41,680 nt of DNA from Spirochaetota bacterium (lineage in GTDB: Bacteria > Spirochaetota > Spirochaetia > JABEVK01): contig JAIFLN010000143.1 of NCBI GenBank assembly GCA_020049045.1, forward strand, positions 1 through 41,680, read 5' to 3'. The notes beneath the pieces are model-generated. The model saw nothing but the letters and a program-made list of their open reading frames with translations. It was not told the DNA's origin and did no database searches. A program made the translations under genes and the position numbers. Below are positions 32,098 through 40,011 of the stretch, piece after piece (within the stretch, counting starts at the first letter, position 1; every line of letters begins with the position of its first letter).

Positions 32098-33020
32098 TGC
32101 TCCATCTCAACCGTTTGACCCTTTTCCTCCTCTGTCTGTTCGTATTGACCGGCACTGTCGCCGCCCAAAAGGGACTTGAACCGCAAGTTGACTTTGCCAC
32201 CTCGCTCTTATGGGGAACCGCCTACGAACTGGTGTTGCGTGACGGGACGTACACAGACCCCGTCAGCCGTCTGCGGTGGCCTGTGTCAACAGCGTTGGCC
32301 CTGGATATCACAGTGGAGCTCCCCTGGGCGAACTGGACTTCCACCAGGGTCTCATTGAGAAGTGCCTGGCCGCTTGCACCGGGTACCATGATCGACGAGG
32401 ACTGGAGAATCGGCACCCTCAAGTACGGGTACTCGGAACACGAGGCACCCTTGAAAAGTTACCTGGTAGCCACGGCAGAACAACGCTTTTCCTGGGGACC
32501 GTTCAGCCTCTCGGCGGGAGGGTTGTACCGGTGGACCAGCTGGGAAGGCTGGAACGGAACCGGCGTGTATCAGTCCTACAGCGGTACTCAGGACCGCCTC
32601 ACCTTTTCGGGGTTGATGATTGCCTACCGGCAACAGTGGATCATCCCCTACCTCGGGGCTTCCTGGGCTTGGGAAGGCCGTGGATGGACGGCAACCCCGT
32701 CGGTGCGGGTGGGGCCGTACTCCTGGTGTTTTGATATGGACAATCACAATTATGCGGGGCAGACAACGCTGACCTTTCTTGACAACACCCGGGGCGGTCT
32801 CTACGTCCAGGGGGGGCTTGAAGTGGTGTTCCCAGGTGGCCCGGCTTGGAATTGGGGCCTAAGGGGAGCCATGGAACAGTCTTGGGGTGCCATCGGCGAA
32901 ACCATCACCACGTACTCGTACCAGACGGTGACAACCACACCACGCCGGTACATCAGCGACTCTGAGGCAGCTGGCACCTGGTTCCATGAAGGCAGTGTTT
33001 CGCTCTTTTTGAAAAGTTGA
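32097..33020 (+). CDS. Omptin-family outer-membrane protease homologue
   Basis: 307 residues. Signal peptide (LFLLCLFVLTGTVAA) and a beta-barrel pattern of alternating residues rich in Trp/Tyr. Segments line up with OmpT/Pla: TMIDEDW (D100, D102) with the OmpT VDQDW pair D83/D85, AYRQQWIIPYLG with YKQRFKMPYIG, and FDMDNHNY (D215, H217) with the D210/H212 dyad. All four catalytic positions are therefore present. Omptins cleave proteins at the cell surface, often next to basic residues. GGGGAGG lies 6 nt upstream and the ATG overlaps the methyltransferase stop, an odd operon partner. Family assignment is by eye. Confidence 0.8.
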   Translation: MLHLNRLTLFLLCLFVLTGTVAAQKGLEPQVDFATSLLWGTAYELVLRDGTYTDPVSRLRWPVSTALALDITVELPWANWTSTRVSLRSAWPLAPGTMIDEDWRIGTLKYGYSEHEAPLKSYLVATAEQRFSWGPFSLSAGGLYRWTSWEGWNGTGVYQSYSGTQDRLTFSGLMIAYRQQWIIPYLGASWAWEGRGWTATPSVRVGPYSWCFDMDNHNYAGQTTLTFLDNTRGGLYVQGGLEVVFPGGPAWNWGLRGAMEQSWGAIGETITTYSYQTVTTTPRRYISDSEAAGTWFHEGSVSLFLKS

Positions 33021-33048
33021 ATATACTGGACCTAAACGGAGGGGAATG

Positions 33049-34017
33049 ATGGCAGACTTTCACATTGGATTCGACTTGGGCGGTACCAAGATGCTGGCGG
33101 GGGTCGTTGGTCCCGACTACCAGGTTCTTTCCAAAACGAAGCGTAAAAGCCAGTCTCAGGCTGGACCTGAGGCTGTCTATGAGGACATCGTTGCCACCCT
33201 CAAAGATGCCCTGACACAGGCGGGCAAGACGACAAAGGATATCGGTGCCGTCGGCATGTCCGTACCGGGTATTCTGGACCGTAAAAAAGGAACCGTCGTC
33301 CGCACTCCCAACCTGGGGTTTTATGACTTTCCCCTGGCCGACCGGCTGAAGGCCGAATTCGGCTTTCCCGTTGTCCTCGAAAACGACGTCAACGCAGGAA
33401 CCTGGGGCGAGTTCGTAGCCGGAGCCGCCCGGGGACACGAGCATATTCTTGGCGTTTTTCCGGGAACGGGAATCGGCGGGGGATTGATTCTGAACGGAAG
33501 ACTCTACGCCGGAGTGGGCGGCAACGCGGGTGAAATCGGCCATATGATTTTGCAGGTAGAGGGCCCGCTGTGCGGTTGTGGAAACCGCGGCTGCGTCGAA
33601 GCCCTGGCCAGCCGGACCGCCATGGGGAAGGACGCCATAGGCTTGATCGCCAATGGAACCCTGACGGGGGCGTATGCGGAAAATGGTGCCGACCTCAAGG
33701 CCATCAGCTCGAAGTTTTTCTCACAGGGCCTGAAAGAAGGAAACCCGCACATTATCGCCATTATCGACCGGGCGGCTGACCTGCTGGGTACCCACATTGG
33801 CGGTTGTTTGAACCTTCTCAACCCCGAGCTGGTACTCATCGGCGGCGGTTTGGTCGAAAAGTTGGGAGACTATTACCTCAAACGCGTTGAAAAGGCCATG
33901 CGGGCTTCGGCCTGGGAATTTGTCGCCGCCGACGCGGTGGTCAAGGCAGCCATTCTGGGAGATGACGCCGGTCTGATCGGAGCCGCCGACTTGGCCTGCA
34001 AGGCGGTCGAGGCCTAA
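33049..34017 (+). CDS. ROK family sugar kinase (glucokinase-like)
   Basis: 322 residues from the second of two adjacent ATGs (33046, 33049), the better spaced from GGAGGGG. ROK features: ATP phosphate-binding FDLGGTK, sugar-binding ENDVNAGTWGE (catalytic Asp in END), FPGTGIGGGLI, and the zinc motif GHMILQ...CGCGNRGCVEALAS. Probably phosphorylates glucose or a related hexose at O6; no DNA-binding domain, so a kinase rather than a ROK repressor. TATACT at 33022-33027 is a possible -10 box. The next gene, ppx/gppA, starts 2 nt after the stop, so sugar phosphorylation and polyphosphate genes are co-transcribed. Confidence 0.92.
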   Translation: MADFHIGFDLGGTKMLAGVVGPDYQVLSKTKRKSQSQAGPEAVYEDIVATLKDALTQAGKTTKDIGAVGMSVPGILDRKKGTVVRTPNLGFYDFPLADRLKAEFGFPVVLENDVNAGTWGEFVAGAARGHEHILGVFPGTGIGGGLILNGRLYAGVGGNAGEIGHMILQVEGPLCGCGNRGCVEALASRTAMGKDAIGLIANGTLTGAYAENGADLKAISSKFFSQGLKEGNPHIIAIIDRAADLLGTHIGGCLNLLNPELVLIGGGLVEKLGDYYLKRVEKAMRASAWEFVAADAVVKAAILGDDAGLIGAADLACKAVEA

Positions 34018-34019
34018 CT

Positions 34020-35549
34020 ATGCCCCCCAAGCTTTTCGCTGTCATCAATGTCGGCTCAACATTCATTCGTCTTGTCATTGCCGAGTTTCCCGAGGGCCGC
34101 GACATGCACGTGGTCGAGCAGGCCGTCAAGTTCATGGGCTTGGGGCGTGAGGTCTACACTTCCGGAATCATCAAGAAGAAGACCATCAGTCAGGCCATAC
34201 AGATCTTTTTGCAGTACAAGGAATTGCTGACCGGGTACGGACTGGCGGCCGAGTCGGTGAGGGTTATCGGTACCGCGGCTCTTCGCGAAGCCCGCAACCG
34301 CGACACCTTTATCGACCGGGTCGAAGTCCGCACCGGGTTCCGCATCCAGGTGCTCGACGGCATCGAAGAAAACCGCCTGTCGTACATGGCCGTGCAATAC
34401 GCCCTCAAGGACCAGTGGAGCAACCTCAGCAAGCACAACTCGATGATTGCCGAAGTCGGCGGTGGCAGCACGGAACTCATCCTGTTGCGGCGAGGCATGA
34501 TCTGCGCTGTCCACTCCTTGAATTTTGGCACCGTGCGCCTGGAAGAGGCCTACCGCGGCAGCCAGCTCGAAGAGATCACCCCGCAAACCCTGCGTCAAAG
34601 CATGAACACGACCAAGGAAATCCTCGACGATGAAATGAAAATGTCGACGGTCAAGTCGTTCATCGCCGTGGGCAACTACGCCCGTCTGGCCGCCGAAATT
34701 GCCGAAGCCGCCGAGGGCGACCGTTATTGGCGCGTGAACAAAACCCAATGGCTGCAGCTGACCCATGTGATTCACCGCCTCACTCCCGAAGAAATCGTGC
34801 GGCGGTACGGTATTCCCGCTTCGGCCGTCGAAGGGTTCGGCAGCGCCCTCTTGGCCTTCTTTTACCTTCTGGAGGACACCGCGGCCGAAGAGGTTTTCAT
34901 TCCCAAAGTCGGCTATTCCGAAGGCCTTCTGGTAGAACTGGGGCCCGGTATCGACGACGACATACAGAACCGGTTTCTGCAGCAGGTGCGCGCCAGCGCT
35001 CTCAGCCTGGGTAAGAAGTACCACTTCGACGTTGATCACGCCAAACATGTGGCCGACCTTAGTTTACAAATCTTCGACCAGATGAAGCGCGACCACAACC
35101 TCGACCCACGCAGCCGTTTGCTGCTTGAAATCGCGGGACTTCTCCATGACATCGGCACCTACATCAAACCTTCGGGCCATCACAAACATGGACAGTACCT
35201 CGTCGAGAACAGTGAGATTTTCGGTCTCAACCCCTCCGACATCGCCATCATCGGCAATGTTGTGCGCTACCACCGCAAATCCGGCCCCGTTCCCTCCCAT
35301 TTGAACTATACCAGCCTCGACCGCGACTCCCGCTTGGCTATCCTCAAGTTGTCGGCCATTCTACGCGTGGCAGACGCGCTCGACAGGGGCCACAGCCAAA
35401 AAATCACCAATCTACGGCTTGAGCGCCAAGAAGAAGAGATGCACATCCGGGGCGACTACACGGCCGACGTTGCTTCGGAACGGTTCAGTCTGAGCGACAA
35501 ATGCGGCATGTTTGAAGACGTGTTCGGCTACAAGGTGATATTGACATGA
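34020..35549 (+). CDS. Exopolyphosphatase / pppGpp phosphohydrolase (Ppx/GppA)
   Basis: 509 residues. Two-part actin-fold phosphatase domain: AVINVGSTFIRLVIAEF at the N-terminus and EVGGGSTELILL, the phosphate-binding motifs of the Ppx/GppA family. A C-terminal HD domain (about 325-500) has AKHVADLSLQIFDQM, the HD pair in LLHDIGTYI and GHHKHGQYL, with RVADALDRGHSQ further on. It hydrolyses polyphosphate and/or pppGpp; the two activities cannot be separated by sequence. It overlaps ppk1 by 4 nt (ATGA), so the degrading and making enzymes are made together. Confidence 0.94.
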   Translation: MPPKLFAVINVGSTFIRLVIAEFPEGRDMHVVEQAVKFMGLGREVYTSGIIKKKTISQAIQIFLQYKELLTGYGLAAESVRVIGTAALREARNRDTFIDRVEVRTGFRIQVLDGIEENRLSYMAVQYALKDQWSNLSKHNSMIAEVGGGSTELILLRRGMICAVHSLNFGTVRLEEAYRGSQLEEITPQTLRQSMNTTKEILDDEMKMSTVKSFIAVGNYARLAAEIAEAAEGDRYWRVNKTQWLQLTHVIHRLTPEEIVRRYGIPASAVEGFGSALLAFFYLLEDTAAEEVFIPKVGYSEGLLVELGPGIDDDIQNRFLQQVRASALSLGKKYHFDVDHAKHVADLSLQIFDQMKRDHNLDPRSRLLLEIAGLLHDIGTYIKPSGHHKHGQYLVENSEIFGLNPSDIAIIGNVVRYHRKSGPVPSHLNYTSLDRDSRLAILKLSAILRVADALDRGHSQKITNLRLERQEEEMHIRGDYTADVASERFSLSDKCGMFEDVFGYKVILT

Positions 35550-37639
35550 GCGAAAACTATCCCATATCCAACCGCGAACTCAGCTGGATCGAGTTCAACC
35601 GCCGGGTTCTCGATGAAGCCCGGCAGCCTTCCAATCCCGTGATGGAGCGAATCAAGTTCCTGGCTATTGTCAGTTCGAATTTTGACGAATTCTTTATGGT
35701 GCGTGTGGCCAGCTTACGCCGTTCACCCAACACCAGTGCCGCCGAAACCCTGCGAAAAGTCCACATTCTGTGCCGCCAGACCTATGCTGAGCAGTATGCC
35801 TTGTGGGCACAGCAACTGAGTCAGTTGGCAGATCAAGGGTTGCGGCAGGTGATTCCCGAAGACTACACCCAGGAACACCTTGGTTTTATCCGAGAGTACT
35901 ATCAAAAAGAACTGTTCAATGTTTTGTCTCCCGTCAAAGTCGAAGACAAACGGCCTTTTCCTTTCACCGGCAATCTGAGAATGAACCTGGCTTTTCTGAT
36001 CGAGCCCCTTAAGGCGGTTTCCGGGCCCGAAGGCGAAATGAAAATGATCGTACTCGAGGTGCCGCCCTACCTTTCCCGTATCGTTTGGTTGCCAGAAACC
36101 CGAGGCGGTCGCAGCTTCACTTTCATTGAAGACGTCGTGGCAACCCTGGCCGAGCAACTGGTTCCCGGTTACCGGTTGGTCGACAAGCTGACCTTCCGCA
36201 TGACGCGCGATGCCGATATTCCTGTGGACGAAGAAAAGGAAGAAGACTTCGTCGACGCCATGAACAAAATTCTGCGAAGTCGCCTCCATTCCAAGCCCAT
36301 GCGCCTGGAAGTTCAAGGTGGTGCCGAGGAATTGCGCAGCCGACTCATTGAGGCCCTGGAGGTTGATCCCAGTCTGGTCTACTCCTTCGACGGCCCCCTG
36401 AACTTGAAGGATCTGTTTGCACTCGCGGGGGTCTCGGGGTTTGACAATCTGCGCTCCCCCGTGTGGAACTCCCGGCGGTCGCTCCCCGATGATGAAGATA
36501 TTTTTGACCTTGTGCGACAAGAAGACCGGCTGCTGTTCCACCCCTACGAAAGCTTCACACCCCTGGTACGGCTGCTCACCGAAGCCGCCATCGACCCCAA
36601 CGTGCTGTCCATCCGCATGACCCTATACCGCACTTCGGGTGAAAGCCCCATTGTGCAGGCGCTGGCCAAGGCCGCCTACGAAGGCAAACAGGTCACCGTG
36701 CTGGTGGAGCTCAAAGCCCGTTTCGACGAAGAGCAGAACCTCGGCTGGGCCCAGACCCTGGAACAGGCAGGCGGCATCGTCATCTACGGTGTGGCCGGAC
36801 TGAAGGTGCACGCCAAGGCCACCCTCATCGTACGCCGCGAAAGCGACGGTATCCGCCGGTATGCCCACCTGGGCACCGGCAACTACAACGAAAAAACGGC
36901 GCGGCTGTACAGCGACTTCGGCCTGCTCACCGCCCGCCCTGACTACACCCACGAAGTGGCGCAGTTCTTCAACGCCATCACCGGCTATTCGGCCATCAGC
37001 CGCATGAAACACCTGATCATGGCCCCCCACTACCTCAAGGGAAAACTCCTGAGCCTGATTGACGGACTCACACGCCAGGCCAAAGTCGGAGTTCCATGCC
37101 GCATCTGGGCAAAAATGAACTCGTTGGCCGATGATGACGTGATCAAAGCCCTTTACAGGGCCAGCGAGGCCGGCGTCGACATCTTCCTCAATGTGCGGGG
37201 CATCTGCATGTTGGTACCTGGCCTGGACTGCAGCAAGAATATCCAAGTGATCAGCATTGTTGACCGCTACCTGGAGCACGCCCGCGTGTTCTGCTTCAAG
37301 GCCGGCGAGACCGAAGACATCTACCTTTCGTCGGCCGACTGGATGTTCCGCAACCTGGAACGCCGCGTGGAGCTCATGTTCCCCATCCTGGCCCAAAACC
37401 ACAAGGACAAAATCATTGACGCCATGGCCATCTGGTTCAGTGACAATGTGAAAGCCCATGTGCTGCAAAGCGATGGTACCTGGACCCGGCGACAACCCGG
37501 TCTGACCGACTCGGGTGTTCTCGAGGAAGAACACCGCGCCCAGGAAATCTTTCACCGCCGCATCGAAGCCGACAGAGACCTCGACCGAAAAGCCGTCAAG
37601 CATGACCTGGTGGTGCGCCGAAAGCCGAGGGCGGAGTGA
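35546..37639 (+). CDS. ppk1: Polyphosphate kinase 1
   Basis: 697 residues, full length. N domain starts NRELSWIEFNRRVLDEA; then SSNFDEFFMVRVASL; catalytic HKD-like motifs with phospho-histidine H422 in GLKVHAKATLIVRRE and the second His H578 in DRYLEHARVF, and GTGNYNEKTARLYSD. It reversibly transfers the gamma phosphate of ATP to polyphosphate. Translationally coupled to ppx/gppA and following a ROK kinase. Ends 41 nt before the DUF4143 ATPase, with an inverted repeat between them. Confidence 0.96.
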   Translation: MSENYPISNRELSWIEFNRRVLDEARQPSNPVMERIKFLAIVSSNFDEFFMVRVASLRRSPNTSAAETLRKVHILCRQTYAEQYALWAQQLSQLADQGLRQVIPEDYTQEHLGFIREYYQKELFNVLSPVKVEDKRPFPFTGNLRMNLAFLIEPLKAVSGPEGEMKMIVLEVPPYLSRIVWLPETRGGRSFTFIEDVVATLAEQLVPGYRLVDKLTFRMTRDADIPVDEEKEEDFVDAMNKILRSRLHSKPMRLEVQGGAEELRSRLIEALEVDPSLVYSFDGPLNLKDLFALAGVSGFDNLRSPVWNSRRSLPDDEDIFDLVRQEDRLLFHPYESFTPLVRLLTEAAIDPNVLSIRMTLYRTSGESPIVQALAKAAYEGKQVTVLVELKARFDEEQNLGWAQTLEQAGGIVIYGVAGLKVHAKATLIVRRESDGIRRYAHLGTGNYNEKTARLYSDFGLLTARPDYTHEVAQFFNAITGYSAISRMKHLIMAPHYLKGKLLSLIDGLTRQAKVGVPCRIWAKMNSLADDDVIKALYRASEAGVDIFLNVRGICMLVPGLDCSKNIQVISIVDRYLEHARVFCFKAGETEDIYLSSADWMFRNLERRVELMFPILAQNHKDKIIDAMAIWFSDNVKAHVLQSDGTWTRRQPGLTDSGVLEEEHRAQEIFHRRIEADRDLDRKAVKHDLVVRRKPRAE

Positions 37640-37640
37640 T

Positions 37641-37682
37641 TATCCTTGCAAATTGAAAGACTATCTATTAATTTTCAAGGAT
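37641..37682. repeat. Imperfect inverted repeat spanning the DUF4143 gene start
   Basis: ATCCTTGCAAATT (37642-37654) and AATTTTCAAGGAT (37670-37682) are reverse complements at 12 of 13 positions. The right arm runs into the ATG at 37681. Between them is an AT-rich stretch, TATCTATTAA, that can supply a -10 box. It may be an operator of the ATPase gene or a transcript-end structure of ppk1. Confidence 0.6.
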
Positions 37683-38856
37683 GATTGACCGAACTCTCCT
37701 GGAATCACTTCGGCTTGCCGTAGCACAGGTTCCCGTTGTAGCCCTTCTCGGTTCGCGGCAGACAGGCAAAACCACCCTGGCCAAGGAGGTGGCGCTCTCC
37801 CTGGGGCGTGAGCGGACGATCTACCTCGACCTTGAACTCGACTCGGACCGAGCCGCGCTGCGACAGCCTGAGTTGTTCCTCGAGAGACACCGGGGAGAGC
37901 TGGTCGTCATTGACGAAATTCAGCGCCAACCCGATCTCTTCCCGCTGATCCGTGCCCTTGTGGACCGAGACAGGCGGCCTGGCCGCTTTCTTCTACTGGG
38001 CTCAGCCTCGCCGACCTTGATCCGGCATTCTGCTGACAGCCTCGCTGGGAGAGTGCGCTACTATGAAGTCCCACCGTTCACCATCCCCGAAATACCGGGT
38101 GCCGATTGGCAAAAGTTGTGGCTGAGAGGCGGATACCCTGAAAGCTATCTGGCCCAGACCGACGCCGAAAGCTTTCGTTGGAGGCTGGATTTTCTTGCCA
38201 CTTTTCTGGAACGCGACATACCGATGCTGGGAGTCCGCATCCCAGCCGCCCAGCTCAGACGGAGCCTTGTCATGCTCGCGCATTGGCAGGGCCAACTCTG
38301 GAATGCCTCGCAGTTTTCGCTCAACCTGGGCATCACGGCACCCACTGCCAAGCATTACCTCGACCTGATGACCGACACCTACCTGTGCCGCATGGTTGAA
38401 CCCTTTTTCGAAAATGTCGGAAAGCGGTTGGTGAAAAGCCCAAAAGTGTACCTGCGGGACTCTGGGCTGGTACACGCCCTGCTGGGCATTCAAACCTGGG
38501 ACCAACTGATCTCCCACCCCATCGTCGGGCATTCTTGGGAAGGGTTTGCCTGCGAGACGATCATCCGTTCGCTTCCCGTCGGCTGGCAAAACTTTTTCTA
38601 CCGCACCTCGGCCGGTTCCGAAATGGACCTTGTCCTCATCAGCCCGACAGGCGAGCGCCTCGGGGTGGAGATCAAGTTCAGCCAAAACCCCACTGTGACC
38701 AAGGGATTCTACCTTTCGACACAGGACTTGAAGACAACAACCCAGTACATCGTCTACCCCGGAGACCGGGTGATACCGCTGAACGCCACCACAGAAATTG
38801 TGCCACTGGAAGTCCTGGTGAAGCAACTTGCGCTCCAACCCCGTCAGGGGCTATAG
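37681..38856 (+). CDS. AAA ATPase with DUF4143 domain
   Basis: 391 residues. N-terminal AAA part with Walker A GSRQTGKTT (about residues 24-32) and Walker B LVVIDEIQRQPDLF; sensor-like LLGSASP. C-terminal DUF4143 domain with RYYEVPPFTIPEI, a winged-helix-like middle and the nuclease-fold core EMDLVLISPTGERLGVEIKFS. Common in bacteria and archaea, scattered and prone to transfer; no settled function, sometimes grouped with toxin or defence genes. The last 13 or so residues (VKQLALQPRQGL) are encoded by the first copy of the 110-bp Uma2 repeat, so the gene end was rewritten by that element. AAGG directly abuts the ATG, so translation may be leaderless. Confidence 0.9.
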   Translation: MIDRTLLESLRLAVAQVPVVALLGSRQTGKTTLAKEVALSLGRERTIYLDLELDSDRAALRQPELFLERHRGELVVIDEIQRQPDLFPLIRALVDRDRRPGRFLLLGSASPTLIRHSADSLAGRVRYYEVPPFTIPEIPGADWQKLWLRGGYPESYLAQTDAESFRWRLDFLATFLERDIPMLGVRIPAAQLRRSLVMLAHWQGQLWNASQFSLNLGITAPTAKHYLDLMTDTYLCRMVEPFFENVGKRLVKSPKVYLRDSGLVHALLGIQTWDQLISHPIVGHSWEGFACETIIRSLPVGWQNFFYRTSAGSEMDLVLISPTGERLGVEIKFSQNPTVTKGFYLSTQDLKTTTQYIVYPGDRVIPLNATTEIVPLEVLVKQLALQPRQGL

Positions 38857-38928
38857 AATGGAGGCATGAAGAAGATGGGACTACCCGCAAGGAAGTTCGA
38901 GCAGCACTACACTTACCGCGACTACCGC
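38819..38928 (+). repeat. Uma2 promoter/5' cassette, copy R1 (110 bp)
   Basis: Starts TGAAGCAACTTG, contains hairpin CCCCGTCAGGGG, then CTATAGAATGGAGGCATG and the first 21 codons of the Uma2 gene, ending ACTACCGC. TAGAAT lies 6 nt before the ATG; GGAGG is only 1 nt from it, too close for normal use. Differs from R2 at 2 of 110 positions. Its first part is also read as the C-terminus of the upstream ATPase. Confidence 0.85.
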
Positions 38929-39405
38929 CGCAGCCCGACGCTCAACCACCAAAAGATTTCGTCAGATCTCCACGGTCAGCTTTGGAACCACCTTCGGGGG
39001 CAGGACTGCGAGGTGGTTGCAGCCCCCTTCGACGTCTTCCTGCCGCCTATCCACCAAATGGATGAAGATGACGTCGACACGGTCGTTCAGCCCGACCTGC
39101 TGGTGGTCTGCGACCCCCAAAAGTTGCGGTCCAACGGCGTCTGGGGTGCCCCCGACCTTGTGGTCGAAATCCTCTCCCCGTCCACCAGCCGCAAGGACCA
39201 GCACGAAAAATACTCCCTCTACGAACGTTCCGGAGTCAAGGAGTACTGGGTGGTCGACCCGACCGGAAAATGGATTCAGCAGTACGTGCTGGGCTCAGAC
39301 GGCAAGTTCGAAGTCGAAGTGACCTTCGAGACCAAGGGAACCCTGGTCTGCCGCACCCTGCCGCGGTTCACCGTCGAAGTGGAAAGCCTCTGGCCGAAGT
39401 TTTGA
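38866..39405 (+). CDS. Uma2 family endonuclease-like protein, copy 1, with internal deletion
   Basis: 179 residues. Uma2 (DUF820) restriction-endonuclease-like fold with VVQPDLLVVCDPQ and VVEILSPSTSRKDQHEK, the PD-(D/E)XK core. Against copy 3 it lacks 18 residues (54 nt) after YRDYR, in frame, removing the DERWELIDGVAY segment with the conserved Glu-Leu-Ile-Asp-Gly motif, so it is probably inactive. The middle is almost the same as copy 3 at the DNA level, while the end (TFETKGTLVCRTLP, TVEVESLW) matches copy 2: a mosaic. The TGA stop is the first codon of repeat R2. Confidence 0.85.
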   Translation: MKKMGLPARKFEQHYTYRDYRRSPTLNHQKISSDLHGQLWNHLRGQDCEVVAAPFDVFLPPIHQMDEDDVDTVVQPDLLVVCDPQKLRSNGVWGAPDLVVEILSPSTSRKDQHEKYSLYERSGVKEYWVVDPTGKWIQQYVLGSDGKFEVEVTFETKGTLVCRTLPRFTVEVESLWPKF

Positions 39406-39512
39406 AGCAACTTGCCCTCCAGCCCCGTCAGGGGCTATAGAATGGAGGCATGAAGAAGATGGGACTACCCGCAAGGAAGTTCGAGCAGCACTACACTTAC
39501 CGCGACTACCGC
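39403..39512 (+). repeat. Uma2 promoter/5' cassette, copy R2 (110 bp)
   Basis: Same 110-bp unit as R1 with 2 differences. Begins at the stop codon of copy 1 and ends at ACTACCGC, exactly where copy 2 changes to unrelated, frameshifted sequence. Confidence 0.85.
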
Positions 39513-39999
39513 CTGTGCTGCCCCGACCACCTACCACCAGACCATTGCCGGTCAATTGGGAAGACAGCTGCTGAACCACCTGGAAGGAAAACCCTGCGTG
39601 GCATTTCCTGTTCCTGTTGATGTGTTCTTTTTCCGGCTGAACGAGCAGGACGAGGACGATGTCGACACCGTGGTCCAGCCTGACGTGGCAGTGGTGTGCG
39701 ACAAAACCAGGATCCGTCCCCGTGGTATATGGGGAGCTCCCGACTTTGTGGTTGAAATCCTCTCACCCTCCACCAGCCGCAAAGACCTCAGTGAAAAATT
39801 CGCACTGTACCAGCGTTTCGGCGTGAAGGAATACTGGGTTATTGATCCTCCAGGTCGCTGGCTACAACAATACTTGCTCGGCGAAGATGGCCTTTATGCG
39901 TCTGAAGTGACCTTCGAGACCAAAGGTACGCTGATCTGCCGCACCCTGCCGGGGTTCACCGTCGAAGTCGAGAGTCTCTGGACCTCACTTCTGTGGTAG
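39450..39999 (+). pseudogene. Uma2 family gene, copy 2, broken by deletion and frameshift
   Basis: The cassette start (ATG 39450, first 21 codons) is joined at 39513 to the body of a more distant Uma2 member in another frame. From about 39520, frame 1 reads APTTYHQTIAGQLGRQLLNHL, then VDTVVQPDVAVVCDK and VVEILSPSTSRKDLSEK to the stop at 39997-39999; the track shows this only from 39556. From ATG 39450 the protein would run out of frame as LCCPDHLPPDHCR. The segment with the ELIDG motif is lost here too. The body could still be expressed from an internal start but would lack the N-terminal core. Confidence 0.8.
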
Positions 40000-40011
40000 C
40001 CCTCTACCGTG

